A stretch of DNA of 64,000 nucleotides, from the NCBI RefSeq assembly GCF_019511605.1, contig NZ_JAEUAV010000007.1:124001-188000 (forward strand), in the 5' to 3' direction. The DNA is from Paraburkholderia phenoliruptrix (lineage in GTDB: Bacteria; Pseudomonadota; Gammaproteobacteria; Burkholderiales; Burkholderiaceae). Shown in pieces: positions 16,972 to 28,136 of this stretch. The position numbers and the translations under genes were made by a program. The notes below the pieces were generated by a model. The model ran no database searches. It was not told the DNA's origin and saw only the letters and a list, made by a program, of their open reading frames with translations. Within the stretch, counting starts at the first letter, position 1; every line of letters begins with the position of its first letter.

Positions 16972-17784
16972 ATGCAGCGCAGAAACATCCTCAAAGCCCT
17001 CTCCGCAGTGATCGCCGGCGCGGCGATCGTCACCAGCTTCGGCGCTCATGCCGACGAGAAAGCCATCAAGGTCGGCACGATCAGCGGCCCGGATGCGCAG
17101 ATCTGGGAAGTGGTCACGAAAGTGGCAAAGCGCGAAGGCTTGAACGTGAAGGTGGTGGAATTCAACGACTACGTGCAGCCGAACGCCGCGCTCGACGCAG
17201 GCGATCTCGACGCCAACAGCTTCCAGCATCAGCCGTATCTCGACAGCCAGATCAAGCAGCGCGGCTACAAGATTGTCAGCGCGGGGCTCACGTACATTTC
17301 GCCGCTCGGCATCTATTCGAAGAAGCTGAAGTCGGTGAAGGACTTGCCGCAAGGCGCGAAGGTGGCGGTGCCGAACGACCCGTCGAACGAGAATCGCGCG
17401 CTGCTGCTTCTGCAAGCGCAGGGCGTCATCAAGCTGAAGGCCGGTGCGGGCACGAACGGCAATAACGCAACGGCGCTCGACGTGGCCGAGAATTCGAAGA
17501 AGATCAAGCTGGTCGAACTGGACGCAGCACAGTTGCCGCGCTCGCTCGCTGATGTGGACGCAGCCGCAATCAACACCAACTTCGCGCTGGCTGCCGGCCT
17601 GCAGCCGACCAAAGATGCGATCGCACTCGAGGACATTCACAGCCCTTACGCGAACCTGATTGCGGTGCGCGCGCAGGACAAGGACAAGCCGTGGGTGAAG
17701 AAGCTGGTTGCCGCGTATCAGTCGGAGGACGTGCGCCAGTTCATCAAGACGCAGTTCAAGGGTTCGGTGGTGCCGTCGTTCTGA
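16972..17784 (+). CDS. metQ: MetQ/NlpA family substrate-binding protein
   Basis: The 270-residue periplasmic binding protein resembles MetQ, which captures methionine for the MetNIQ ABC importer. Family segments include VKVGTISGPDAQIWEVV-like sequence after the signal, NDYVQPNAALDAGDLDANSFQH and the ligand-region VPNDPSNENRALLLLQ. The signal peptide ends in FGAHA-DE and has no lipobox cysteine, so this member should be soluble rather than a lipoprotein. No ABC ATPase or permease gene lies next to it. Methionine specificity is inferred from family. Confidence 0.85.
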   Translation: MQRRNILKALSAVIAGAAIVTSFGAHADEKAIKVGTISGPDAQIWEVVTKVAKREGLNVKVVEFNDYVQPNAALDAGDLDANSFQHQPYLDSQIKQRGYKIVSAGLTYISPLGIYSKKLKSVKDLPQGAKVAVPNDPSNENRALLLLQAQGVIKLKAGAGTNGNNATALDVAENSKKIKLVELDAAQLPRSLADVDAAAINTNFALAAGLQPTKDAIALEDIHSPYANLIAVRAQDKDKPWVKKLVAAYQSEDVRQFIKTQFKGSVVPSF

Positions 17785-17793
17785 GGCCGCGGC

Positions 17794-18720
17794 CTACAAG
17801 GCCAGCTCCCAGCGCTCGATCATCAGGTCCTTGCCGAAGCGGCGCTCAGGCGCCGCGCTGACGAGCTTGAAACCGGCGCGCTTGCACAGGCGCCGCGCTT
17901 CTACCAAAGTGCTGGCCGTGGTCAGAGTCAACTTCTTATAGCCCGCGCGCTGCGCAAAGCGCGTTGCTTCCGCCATTATCCGCGTGCCGATGCCGCGGCG
18001 CTGCACATCCGGCTCGACCCACAGGAGCCGCAAGCCTGCCACTGTCGTCGATACCGCGACGACGCACACCGCTCCAGCCACCGTGCCGTGCTGATCCGCG
18101 ATCACGCAGAATTCGCGCACCGTATCGTTGCGCTGCGTGTAGTCGGCGATCACGCGCGCGAGCAGCCCCTCGAACGACTTGTCCCACCCATACTGGGCGG
18201 CAAACCACTGCGCCTGCCGATGCACAAGCCAGGCGCATTCGCCCGGGCGCGGCGCGCGCAGTTCCACGGCGTCCGCTCGCGGTTTGTCGCCGAGCAGCCT
18301 TTCGACGAGGTTCATCGCGCCAATCAGCTGCTCCTGCGATGCTTCGCTGAGTTTGCCGAGCAACGCCAGCACTTCCTGATTCGCGGCGGCGTCTAGCGGC
18401 GCGTAGGCTGCGTGGCCGTTATCCGTGAGTGCGATCAGCGATTGGCGCGCGTCCGTCTCGGAGGGCCGGCGCGTGATCAGATCGCGTCGCTCGAAATTGG
18501 TCAGCAAGCGGCTCAGATAGCCGCTGTCCAATCCCAGTGCACGGCCGAGCACCGACGCTGTCTGCGCGCGGCCGCGCGAGAGCTCGTGCAGCACACGCAC
18601 CTCGGTCAACGAGAACGAACTCTGTGCCAGGTGCTCGTGCAGCGCGCCGATAAGCCGCGTGTAAAAGCGATTGAAGCGGCGGACTGCCTGTGCCCGCTGC
18701 AGCGCCTCGGAATCGGTCAA
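17794..18720 (-). CDS. MarR-GNAT fusion: transcription regulator with acetyltransferase domain
   Basis: A 308-residue two-domain protein. Residues 1-145 form a MarR-type winged helix (ALGLDSGYLSRLLTNFERRDLI, then the wing RRPSETDARQS). Residues 155-305 form a GNAT acetyltransferase with the acetyl-CoA loop VQRRGIGTRIMAEA. Such fusions occur in several bacteria; target genes and acetyl acceptors are generally unknown. The gene converges on metQ with a 9-bp gap. Confidence 0.9.
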   Translation of the reverse strand: MTDSEALQRAQAVRRFNRFYTRLIGALHEHLAQSSFSLTEVRVLHELSRGRAQTASVLGRALGLDSGYLSRLLTNFERRDLITRRPSETDARQSLIALTDNGHAAYAPLDAAANQEVLALLGKLSEASQEQLIGAMNLVERLLGDKPRADAVELRAPRPGECAWLVHRQAQWFAAQYGWDKSFEGLLARVIADYTQRNDTVREFCVIADQHGTVAGAVCVVAVSTTVAGLRLLWVEPDVQRRGIGTRIMAEATRFAQRAGYKKLTLTTASTLVEARRLCKRAGFKLVSAAPERRFGKDLMIERWELAL

Positions 18721-19001
18721 AGGCTGATCTCCGGTGTTTTTATGTATGCGCCTATCACTATATTGGAACGCGCACTTAGAAACAAAAGACGCGCCGCCGT
18801 TGGGCCGCGTTCACCGCTGAAGGAGTTGTCAGCACACAGACCCGGCAGACGCGTGGAACTGGTCTGCAATTGGCGACATGCGTTCCACATGCGGTCTCGA
18901 ATACGGGTAAATCCTGGGCTTTGCACGTGCCGTCGCCGCTGCCCCTCACCGCCTCGAAACGTATACGCGGCAAGGCTTTGAGCTCGCCGGGACAGCATAT
19001 G

Positions 19002-19019
19002 ACCAGTTTGTTGACTGGT
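19002..19019. promoter_or_regulatory. Putative GntR-family operator overlapping the nag promoter
   Basis: A perfect inverted repeat ACCAGT-N6-ACTGGT. These half-sites resemble the ACTGGT/ACCAGT arms of sites bound by NagR/DasR-type GntR regulators. The right arm overlaps the -35 hexamer of the promoter at 19011-19038, so binding would be expected to block RNA polymerase. The regulator gene is the first gene downstream, which suggests autoregulation released by an amino-sugar phosphate. Confidence 0.7.
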
Positions 19020-19038
19020 ATTATTGTGGTTATATAAT
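19011..19038 (+). promoter_or_regulatory. Strong sigma-70 promoter of the nag operon
   Basis: TTGACT (19011-19016), a 16-bp spacer and a perfect TATAAT (19033-19038). It sits 50 bp before the chosen nagR start. An ATG inside the -10 region (19037) cannot be the translation start if this promoter is used. Confidence 0.75.
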
Positions 19039-19087
19039 GGGCTCTCATTTTCGAAGGCCGAATCCTTTCGGCGTCGCCCGGAGCGCC

Positions 19088-19822
19088 ATGGAAACTCGCT
19101 GGTCCGCACTCATGCCTGACGCTCGCAACGTCACGCCGCTGTATCTGCAGCTTGCGCGCAATCTGGCGACGGCAATTCATTGCGGCGTGTGGTCGGCGGG
19201 CGAGGCGCTGCCTTCGGAGCGCACGCTGTCCGATGCGATCGGCGTGTCGCGCATCACCGCGCGCAAGGCGATCGAACTGCTGGTCGAGCAAGGCTTGATC
19301 AGGCGTGCGCGCGGCGCTGGCAGCTTCATCACGCCGCGCGTTGAAGACCCGCTGTCGCGGCTTACCGGCTTCACCAAGAAGATGCAGCAACGCGGCTTCC
19401 GGCCGGACTCGGTGTGGCTCGAGCGCGACATCCGCGCAGCGAGGCGCGACGAACTCGTGCATCTCGGCCTGTCGCCGGGCGCCGCGGTGGCAAGCCTGCG
19501 CAGGCTGCGTCGCGCGGACGGCATCGTGATGGCGGTCGAACATTCGGCGTTGCCGGTCGCCGTTGTTCCCGATCCGCTTGCCATCGGCGTGTCGCTCTAC
19601 AGCTATCTGGAACAGCGCGGCGCGGCCGTCGTGCGCGCATTGCAGCACTTTCGCGCGGTCAACGCCTCGAGCGAGATCGCTTCACTAATGGATATCGAAC
19701 CCCGTTCAGCGCTACTGGTCATCACTCGTATCGGCTATAGCGCCGATCAGCGCGCCATCGAGTTGACGGACACCTATTGCCGCGACGACTACTACGACTT
19801 CGTCGCTGAATTGCGCACCTGA
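19088..19822 (+). CDS. nagR: GntR/HutC-family transcriptional regulator of the nag operon
   Basis: A 244-residue regulator. The N-terminal winged helix (about 10-80) has the GntR signature LPSERTLSDAIGVSRITARKA and the wing RRARGAGSFI. The C-terminal UTRA-type sensor domain (about 95-240) matches regulators that bind amino-sugar phosphates such as DasR, NagR and YvoA. It is the first gene of an operon for N-acetylglucosamine use. The ATG at 19088 is used because an upstream in-frame ATG at 19037 lies in the promoter. The effector is inferred. Confidence 0.85.
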   Translation: METRWSALMPDARNVTPLYLQLARNLATAIHCGVWSAGEALPSERTLSDAIGVSRITARKAIELLVEQGLIRRARGAGSFITPRVEDPLSRLTGFTKKMQQRGFRPDSVWLERDIRAARRDELVHLGLSPGAAVASLRRLRRADGIVMAVEHSALPVAVVPDPLAIGVSLYSYLEQRGAAVVRALQHFRAVNASSEIASLMDIEPRSALLVITRIGYSADQRAIELTDTYCRDDYYDFVAELRT

Positions 19823-19928
19823 GCCGCGTCCCGGTGCGCCGCGCGAGACGCGCGGGTTGCGCTGACCCCGCGGGCCCTGTCGAGCGCAATTCAGCCTCGC
19901 CCTGTATCACGCCTTGCAAGAGAGACTC

Positions 19929-21032
19929 ATGCTGACCGGAAACATACTCACCACCGACGGGTGGATTCACGGCACGCTCGAATTCGAAAACGGCCGCATT
20001 ACGGCGCTCACCGGCGAGCGCCTCGATCCCGCGACGAACGACGCGCCGTACATCCTGCCGGGCTTCATCGACCTGCACGTGCACGGCGGCGGCGGCTCCG
20101 ACGTAATGGAGGCGGGCGACGCAATCGAGACCATCACCCGCACGCACGCACGCTACGGCACGACGAGCCTGCTCGCAACCACCATGACCGCACCGCGCGA
20201 CGAACTGATGAGCGTGGTGGCCGGTCTCGGCGACGTCGCGCGCAGGCGCACGCCGGGCGGCTCGCGCGTGCTCGGCGTGCATCTGGAAGGACCGTACATC
20301 AACCCCGGCAAGCTCGGCGCGCAGCCCGACGCGGCGGTCTCCGCGGTGATGGACGAGGTGCTCAAGTATCTGTCCATCGCGCCGATTCGTGTGGTGACGC
20401 TCGCGCCGGAGATCGCGGGTCACATGGACATCATTTCGGAAATGGCGGCGCGCGGCGTGCGCGTGCAGCTCGGCCACTCGCTCGGCACGTACGACGACGC
20501 CGTCGCCGCGCTCAAGCACGGCGCGTGCGGCTTTACGCATCTGTTCAACGCGATGTCGCCGCTGCATCACCGCAATCCCGGCCTCGTGGGCGCTGCGCTT
20601 GCGCACGCGGAGTTCGCCGAAATCATTCCCGATCTGCTGCACGTCCATCCGGGCGCGATCCGCGCCGCGTTGCGCGCGATTCCGCGCCTGTATGTGGTGA
20701 CGGACAGCACGTCGGCGACCGGCATGCCCGACGGCGAATACCGCCTCGGCAGCCAACACGTGACGAAGTGTCTCGGCGGCGTGCGTCTAGCCGACGGCAC
20801 GCTCGCCGGCAGCACCCTGACGATGGATCAGGCGCTGCGCAATCTGGTGTCGATCGGTCTGCCGATCGCCGATGTATCAAACCGTTTGTCGCGCTATGCC
20901 GCCGACTACCTCGGCATCGAAGACCGTGGCCGTATTGCGCGTGGCGCGTGGGCCGACGTCGTCGTGTTCGATCGTGAGCTGGCGCTTTGCGCGACCTACG
21001 TCGAAGGAGAAGCAATTGTCGAACATGCTTAA
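19929..21032 (+). CDS. nagA: N-acetylglucosamine-6-phosphate deacetylase
   Basis: The 367-residue amidohydrolase-superfamily enzyme removes acetate from GlcNAc-6-P, giving glucosamine-6-P. Metal-site motifs are visible: H50-V-H52 in FIDLHVHGGGG, the glutamate in HLEGPYINP, LGHSLG, and the catalytic aspartate in VTDSTSATG. It starts at ATG 19929 after AAGAGAG. Its 3' end overlaps the following deaminase gene by 17 bp, so they are translationally coupled. Confidence 0.96.
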   Translation: MLTGNILTTDGWIHGTLEFENGRITALTGERLDPATNDAPYILPGFIDLHVHGGGGSDVMEAGDAIETITRTHARYGTTSLLATTMTAPRDELMSVVAGLGDVARRRTPGGSRVLGVHLEGPYINPGKLGAQPDAAVSAVMDEVLKYLSIAPIRVVTLAPEIAGHMDIISEMAARGVRVQLGHSLGTYDDAVAALKHGACGFTHLFNAMSPLHHRNPGLVGAALAHAEFAEIIPDLLHVHPGAIRAALRAIPRLYVVTDSTSATGMPDGEYRLGSQHVTKCLGGVRLADGTLAGSTLTMDQALRNLVSIGLPIADVSNRLSRYAADYLGIEDRGRIARGAWADVVVFDRELALCATYVEGEAIVEHA

Positions 21033-22032
21033 AGAGGCGCTCGCGTCCGCTGAAACGGTCGCCGCGCAACTCAAGGACACCTCACGCGTCGAGGCGCTGG
21101 CCGCCCGGCTTGCCGAGAAGCCGCGCCACGTCGCGCTGACAGTCGCGCGCGGCAGCTCGGACCACGCGGCGAGTTACTTCGCATCCCTGACGATGAGCCG
21201 CATCGGCGTGCCCGTCGCCTCTTTGCCGATGTCGGTCGCGACGTTGCAGCAGGCGCCGCTCCAGGTGCGCGACCAACTCGCGCTGGCTTTCTCGCAGTCG
21301 GGCAAGAGTCCCGACCTGGTCGGCACGATGCAGGCGCTGCGCGCGGCGGGCGCGCTGACCGTGGCCGCGGTCAATGCACGGGTCTCGCCCCTCGCGGACG
21401 CCTGCGAATGGCATCTGCCGCTCGTCGCCGGTCCGGAACTGAGCGTCGCGGCGACCAAAAGCTATATCGCGATGCTTTCCATTTCCGCGCAACTGGTCGC
21501 GCACTGGCAGCACGACGCGGCGCTGCTCGGCGCGTTGAACACGCTGCCAGACGCGCTGCAGGCAGCGGGCGCGCTCGACTGGTCGCAGGCCGTGGAGCAA
21601 CTGCGCGGCGTCGAACGCATGATCGTGATCGGGCGCGGTCTCGGTCTTGCCATTGCGCAGGAAGCTGCGTTGAAGCTGAAGGAAACCTCCGGCATTCAGG
21701 CCGAAGCGTTTTCGAGCGCGGAAGTGCGCCACGGTCCGATGGAACTGATCGATCGCGACTATCCGCTCTTTGTTTTCGCGCCGCGCGGACCCGAGCAGGC
21801 GGGCCTGCTGCAACTCGCGCGCGACATGCAGGCGCGCGGCGCCCGCGTGCTGCTCGCGGCTCCGGCGGATATCGGCGAGGCCACGCTGCCGCTGGCCACC
21901 ACAGCTCATGCGGCGCTCGACCCGATCGCCGCCATCCAGTCCTTTTACGTGATGGCCGCGGGCCTCGCGGCCGCGCGCGGGCGCAATCCCGACGCGCCGC
22001 GCCATCTCAACAAAGTCACCGAAACTCACTGA
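21016..22032 (+). CDS. SIS-domain glucosamine-6-phosphate deaminase (NagB-II type)
   Basis: A 338-residue protein with two SIS domains resembling the isomerase half of GlmS but without a glutaminase domain. Motifs include VARGSSDHAASYF near residue 37, AFSQSGKSPDL, and the second-domain SSAEVRHGPMEL. Between nagA and the PTS genes, such proteins act as NagB-II deaminases that convert glucosamine-6-P to fructose-6-P and ammonia. TTG at 21016 is chosen because AAGGAG lies 6 bp upstream; ATG at 21025 is the alternative. Confidence 0.85.
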   Translation: MSNMLKEALASAETVAAQLKDTSRVEALAARLAEKPRHVALTVARGSSDHAASYFASLTMSRIGVPVASLPMSVATLQQAPLQVRDQLALAFSQSGKSPDLVGTMQALRAAGALTVAAVNARVSPLADACEWHLPLVAGPELSVAATKSYIAMLSISAQLVAHWQHDAALLGALNTLPDALQAAGALDWSQAVEQLRGVERMIVIGRGLGLAIAQEAALKLKETSGIQAEAFSSAEVRHGPMELIDRDYPLFVFAPRGPEQAGLLQLARDMQARGARVLLAAPADIGEATLPLATTAHAALDPIAAIQSFYVMAAGLAAARGRNPDAPRHLNKVTETH

Positions 22033-22070
22033 CGAGAAATCAGATGCGACGTGTCGAGGAGTCCCGCTTG

Positions 22071-24641
22071 ATGAGCCATTCTCAAGGCCATATTGTTTTG
22101 CTCGCGCCGCTGACCGGTCCGGTCGTGCCGCTTGCGAACGTGCCCGATCCGGTGTTTTCGGGCGGCATGTTCGGCGACGGCATCGGCGTCGATCCGCTGG
22201 AGGGACGGCTCGTCGCACCGTGCGACGCAACCGTCACCCATCTCGCGCGCACCGGCCATGCGGTGACGCTCGCCACCGCTGAAGGCGCGGAGATTCTGCT
22301 GCACATCGGTATCGACACGGTGGAGCTGAACGGCAAGGGCTTTGCGCCGATGGTCGAGCAGGGCGCGCAGGTGCGTGCCGGCGACGTGCTGATCGAGTTC
22401 GACCAGGATCAGGTGGCGCTGCGTGCGCCGAGCCTCGTTTCGGTGATCGCGATTGCCAATTCCGAGGCATTCGAGATTGTCGAGCGCGCGCAGGGCGGCA
22501 TGGTGAAAGCGGGCGAAACGCTGTTGTTGCGGCTGCGTGCCCGCGACGGCGCGGCGGCCGCGGCATCGCGCGAGTTGAGCGCGACGAGCGTCACCGAAGA
22601 AGCGCGCGCCCAGGTCACCCTGGTGCACGCAGGCGGCCTGCATGCGCGGCCGGCGGCGCGCGCGCGCGAAGCGGCGCGGGGCTTCAACGCACGTGTCGAA
22701 GTGCGTTATGACGGACGCAAGGCGCCCATCGAAAGCGTGGTCGGCCTGCTTGGGCTTGGCGCGGGCCAAGGGGCGACGGTCGAGTTGCTCGGCGTCGGTC
22801 CTCAAGCCAAAGCAGCGGTCGACGCGATCGCGCACGAACTGACGCGCGAAGCGCTCGGCGAAGTCGAAGAAAAGCCGGCGCGGCAGAGTTCTCCCGCGCC
22901 GCAAACCACTGCCCCGGCCGCCGACGGCGGCGCGGCGCTTGCGTCGCACACGCTCGCGGGTGTGTGCGCAGCGCCTGGCGTCGCGGTGGGCAAGCTGGTG
23001 CGCTGGGACGACGCGGACCTCGATCCGCCCGAACAGGCGAACGGCACCTCGGCGGCGGAAAGCCGCTTGCTCGACAACGCGATTGCCAGCGTGGACGCCG
23101 ATCTCGGCACCACGGTGCGCGACGCGTCGCAACGCGGCGCGGTCGGCGAGGCGGGCATTTTCGCCGTGCATCGCGTGTTGCTCGAAGATCCTACGCTGCT
23201 CGACGCGGCGCGCGACCTGATCAGCCTCGGCAAGAGCGCGGGCTTCGCGTGGCGCGAAGCGATCCGCGCACAGACAGGCATCCTAAGCAAGATGGAAGAC
23301 GCGTTGCTCGCCGAACGTGCCGCCGATCTACGCGACATCGAAAAGCGTGTGCTGCGCGCGTTGGGTTATACCAACGCCGCCGGGCGCACGCTGCCGGACG
23401 AGGCGGTGCTCGCCGCGGACGAATTCACGCCGTCCGATCTGTCGACGCTCGACCGTTCGCGCGTCACCGCGCTTGTCATGGCGCGCGGCGGCGCGACCTC
23501 GCATGCGGCGATCCTCGCGCGCCAGGCGGGCATTCCGGCGCTGGTCGCGGTAGGCGACGCGCTGCATGCGATTCCCGAGGGCACCCAGGTGGTCGTGAAC
23601 GCGACCACTGGCCGCCTGGAGTTTGCGCCCACCGAACTGGACGTCGAGCGTGCGCGGCTCGAGCGCAGCCGCCTTGCCGGCGTGCGCGAGGCGAACCGCC
23701 GCATGTCGCAGCAAGCGGCCGTTACCGCCGATGGCCGCGCGATCGAAGTGGCCGCCAACATCGCGACGCTGGAGGACGCCAACACGGCCGTGGAAAACGG
23801 CGCCGATTCCGTCGGCCTGTTGCGCACGGAGTTGCTGTTCATTCATCGCGCGGCTGCGCCGAGCGCGCAAGAGCATCAGCAAAGCTATCAGGCCATTGTC
23901 GACGCGTTGAGCGGACGCACCGCGATCATCCGCACGCTGGACGTGGGTGCGGACAAGGAAGTGGATTACCTGACGCTGCCGCCGGAGCCCAACCCCGCGC
24001 TCGGCTTGCGCGGCATTCGTCTCGCGCAGGTCCGTCCGGATCTGCTCGACGATCAGCTGCGCGGTCTGCTTGCCGTCAAGCCCTTCGGCGCCGTGCGCAT
24101 TCTGCTGCCGATGGTGACCGACGTAGGCGAGCTGATCCGCATCCGCAAGCGCATCGACGAATTCGCTCGCGAGCTGGGGCGTGCGGAGCCGATCGAAGTG
24201 GGCGTGATGATCGAGGTGCCGTCGGCGGCGTTGCTGGCCGATCAACTGGCGCAACACGCGGACTTCCTCTCCATCGGCACGAACGACCTCACGCAATACA
24301 CGCTCGCCATGGACCGCTGTCAGGCCGATCTCGCCGCGCAGGCCGACGGTCTGCATCCGGCCGTGCTGCGGCTGATCGCGACGACCGTGCAAGGTGCGAA
24401 CCGGCACGGCAAATGGGTCGGCGTGTGTGGCGCGCTGGCGGGCGATCCGCTCGCCATGCCGCTTCTCGTCGGCCTCGGCGTAACGGAGCTTTCGGTCGAT
24501 CCGGTGTCCGTGCCGGGCATCAAGGCGCGCGTGCGCAACCTCGATTATCAACTGTGCCGCCAACGTGCCGAGGACGCGCTGGCGCTGGAATCGGCACAGG
24601 CGGTAAGAGCAGTCAGCCGGCAAACCTGGCCGTTGGACTGA
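22071..24641 (+). CDS. Multiphosphoryl transfer protein: EIIA-HPr-EI fusion
   Basis: An 856-residue fusion carrying the whole soluble PTS relay for GlcNAc uptake. Residues 1-155 are a glucose-type EIIA with phospho-site H78 (LLHIGIDTVEL). Residues 180-262 are HPr with H191 (GLHARP) and S222. After a Pro/Ala linker, residues 295-855 are enzyme I with H478 (GGATSHAAI) and C786 (VCGALAGDP). Phosphate from PEP passes EI to HPr to EIIA, then to the EIICB gene next door. The ATG at 22071 has GAGGAG upstream; ATG at 22044 is the alternative. NagF-type fusions of this order are known in proteobacteria. Confidence 0.95.
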   Translation: MSHSQGHIVLLAPLTGPVVPLANVPDPVFSGGMFGDGIGVDPLEGRLVAPCDATVTHLARTGHAVTLATAEGAEILLHIGIDTVELNGKGFAPMVEQGAQVRAGDVLIEFDQDQVALRAPSLVSVIAIANSEAFEIVERAQGGMVKAGETLLLRLRARDGAAAAASRELSATSVTEEARAQVTLVHAGGLHARPAARAREAARGFNARVEVRYDGRKAPIESVVGLLGLGAGQGATVELLGVGPQAKAAVDAIAHELTREALGEVEEKPARQSSPAPQTTAPAADGGAALASHTLAGVCAAPGVAVGKLVRWDDADLDPPEQANGTSAAESRLLDNAIASVDADLGTTVRDASQRGAVGEAGIFAVHRVLLEDPTLLDAARDLISLGKSAGFAWREAIRAQTGILSKMEDALLAERAADLRDIEKRVLRALGYTNAAGRTLPDEAVLAADEFTPSDLSTLDRSRVTALVMARGGATSHAAILARQAGIPALVAVGDALHAIPEGTQVVVNATTGRLEFAPTELDVERARLERSRLAGVREANRRMSQQAAVTADGRAIEVAANIATLEDANTAVENGADSVGLLRTELLFIHRAAAPSAQEHQQSYQAIVDALSGRTAIIRTLDVGADKEVDYLTLPPEPNPALGLRGIRLAQVRPDLLDDQLRGLLAVKPFGAVRILLPMVTDVGELIRIRKRIDEFARELGRAEPIEVGVMIEVPSAALLADQLAQHADFLSIGTNDLTQYTLAMDRCQADLAAQADGLHPAVLRLIATTVQGANRHGKWVGVCGALAGDPLAMPLLVGLGVTELSVDPVSVPGIKARVRNLDYQLCRQRAEDALALESAQAVRAVSRQTWPLD

Positions 24642-24717
24642 ACCCCTCGGTCCGGTCGGGCCGGCCACATAACTCAACGACGTCCGTCGACAACGAGACA
24701 AGGATTGGAGGTAATCA

Positions 24718-26529
<1,812 letters not shown>

Positions 26530-26618
26530 GCTTCTGACGGAGCGGCGGAGCGCCGGCTGATTTGCGCTCTGCGGCTGCGCTGCCGGGGGCTGAGGCTGCG
26601 GGTTTCAGCTCCGGCCCC

Positions 26619-26690
26619 CGCTAAGGCTAAGGCTAAGGCCCGGCCTCGGCCTCCGGCTCCGGCTGGGCCTCCAGCTCCGGCTGTGACTGC
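26619..26690. repeat. Degenerate hexanucleotide repeat
   Basis: Three perfect GCTAAG units are followed by about eight G/C-rich six-base variants such as CCTCGG, CCTCCG and GCTCCG. It is located between the convergent nagE and rpoH genes. Confidence 0.65.
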
Positions 26691-26723
26691 AGCGCAGGAA
26701 AGCCCGCCGCGCACAGCCGCGGC

Positions 26724-26762
26724 AAACAAAAAAGCCCTGCCGTCGCAAGACGGCAGGGCTTT
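26724..26762 (-). terminator. Intrinsic terminator of rpoH
   Basis: A perfect 14-bp stem (AAAGCCCTGCCGTC at 26731-26744 and its complement at 26749-26762) closes on a tetraloop. On the minus strand it is followed by a T-rich tract, TTTTTTGTTT. It could also work weakly for nagE from the other side. Confidence 0.9.
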
Positions 26763-26838
26763 GCTACTTCCGGCGCTCATTTCGGGCCAAGCCGCGGGAG
26801 CCTCCCTACGGCACAGCCGATAAAACCGCCGGCGAGCG

Positions 26839-27774
<936 letters not shown>

Positions 27775-27835
27775 GTGGAAAACTCCTTTGGAATCAGGCA
27801 AAAGCTTGTTCAGGTAACGACTCCAGCGTTGGATG

Positions 27836-27862
27836 TTAGCACTCTCGTTTTCCGAGTGCTAA
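27836..27862. promoter_or_regulatory. CIRCE element (HrcA operator) upstream of rpoH
   Basis: The sequence is TTAGCACTC, a 9-bp spacer and GAGTGCTAA, a perfect match to the CIRCE inverted repeat bound by the HrcA repressor. It lies 62 bp upstream of the rpoH start and overlaps the predicted -10 of its promoter. This would place sigma-32 synthesis under HrcA control, so loss of HrcA activity during heat stress would raise rpoH transcription. Confidence 0.93.
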
Positions 27863-27887
27863 TACTTAGAGGCCGTAGGGACATCAA
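27859..27887 (-). promoter_or_regulatory. Probable sigma-70 promoter of rpoH
   Basis: On the minus strand TTGATG (27887-27882), a 17-bp spacer and TATTAG (27864-27859) form a plausible promoter. The -10 hexamer runs into the first arm of the CIRCE element, an arrangement suited to repression. Confidence 0.55.
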
Positions 27888-28136
27888 AGTTCCATAAATT
27901 CCTATCAAACTGCGCATTTCAATAGTAATCATACGCCGCTCCGTTGTGCCTTGCAGACGCCGTACAAATTACCTGACAAAGCGCCTTCAATCTCACTTTC
28001 GACCGATTTTTTCAGTTTTTGGCGTGAGTAATTGCAAAAATTTAAGTTTCTTAAGATGATCCACCGAGTTCAGATTGTCTTTAGAATAAGCAAGAGTGTT
28101 ACAGAATGTTCAACCTTTGCTGAGCTCGGGTGTCAG
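27888..28136. other. A/T-richer intergenic region before the pagL-like gene
   Basis: This 250-bp stretch is clearly richer in A and T than its surroundings and should hold the pagL promoter and the upstream part of the rpoH promoter region. I could not assign a convincing -35/-10 pair for pagL. Confidence 0.4.

Larger units (their letters stand above)
18721..19087. other. Intergenic region between the MarR-GNAT gene and nagR
   Basis: 367 bp without a supported gene. It holds the divergent start of the MarR-GNAT gene and, near its right end, the palindrome and strong promoter of the nag operon (listed separately). Nothing else was recognised. Confidence 0.6.
26530..26838. other. Low-complexity intergenic region between nagE and rpoH
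   Basis: About 310 bp between two convergent genes. Positions 26619-26690 are a degenerate hexamer array (three GCTAAG units, then GCTCCG/CCTCGG-type variants). The rpoH terminator follows at 26731-26762. A short open frame crosses the array but also runs through the terminator, so it is not called. Confidence 0.6.

Noticed and set aside
22044..22070. Earlier ATG for the EIIA-HPr-EI fusion
   Set aside because: It would add nine residues, but the only good ribosome-binding site (GAGGAG) lies after it and before the ATG at 22071. It is kept as an alternative.
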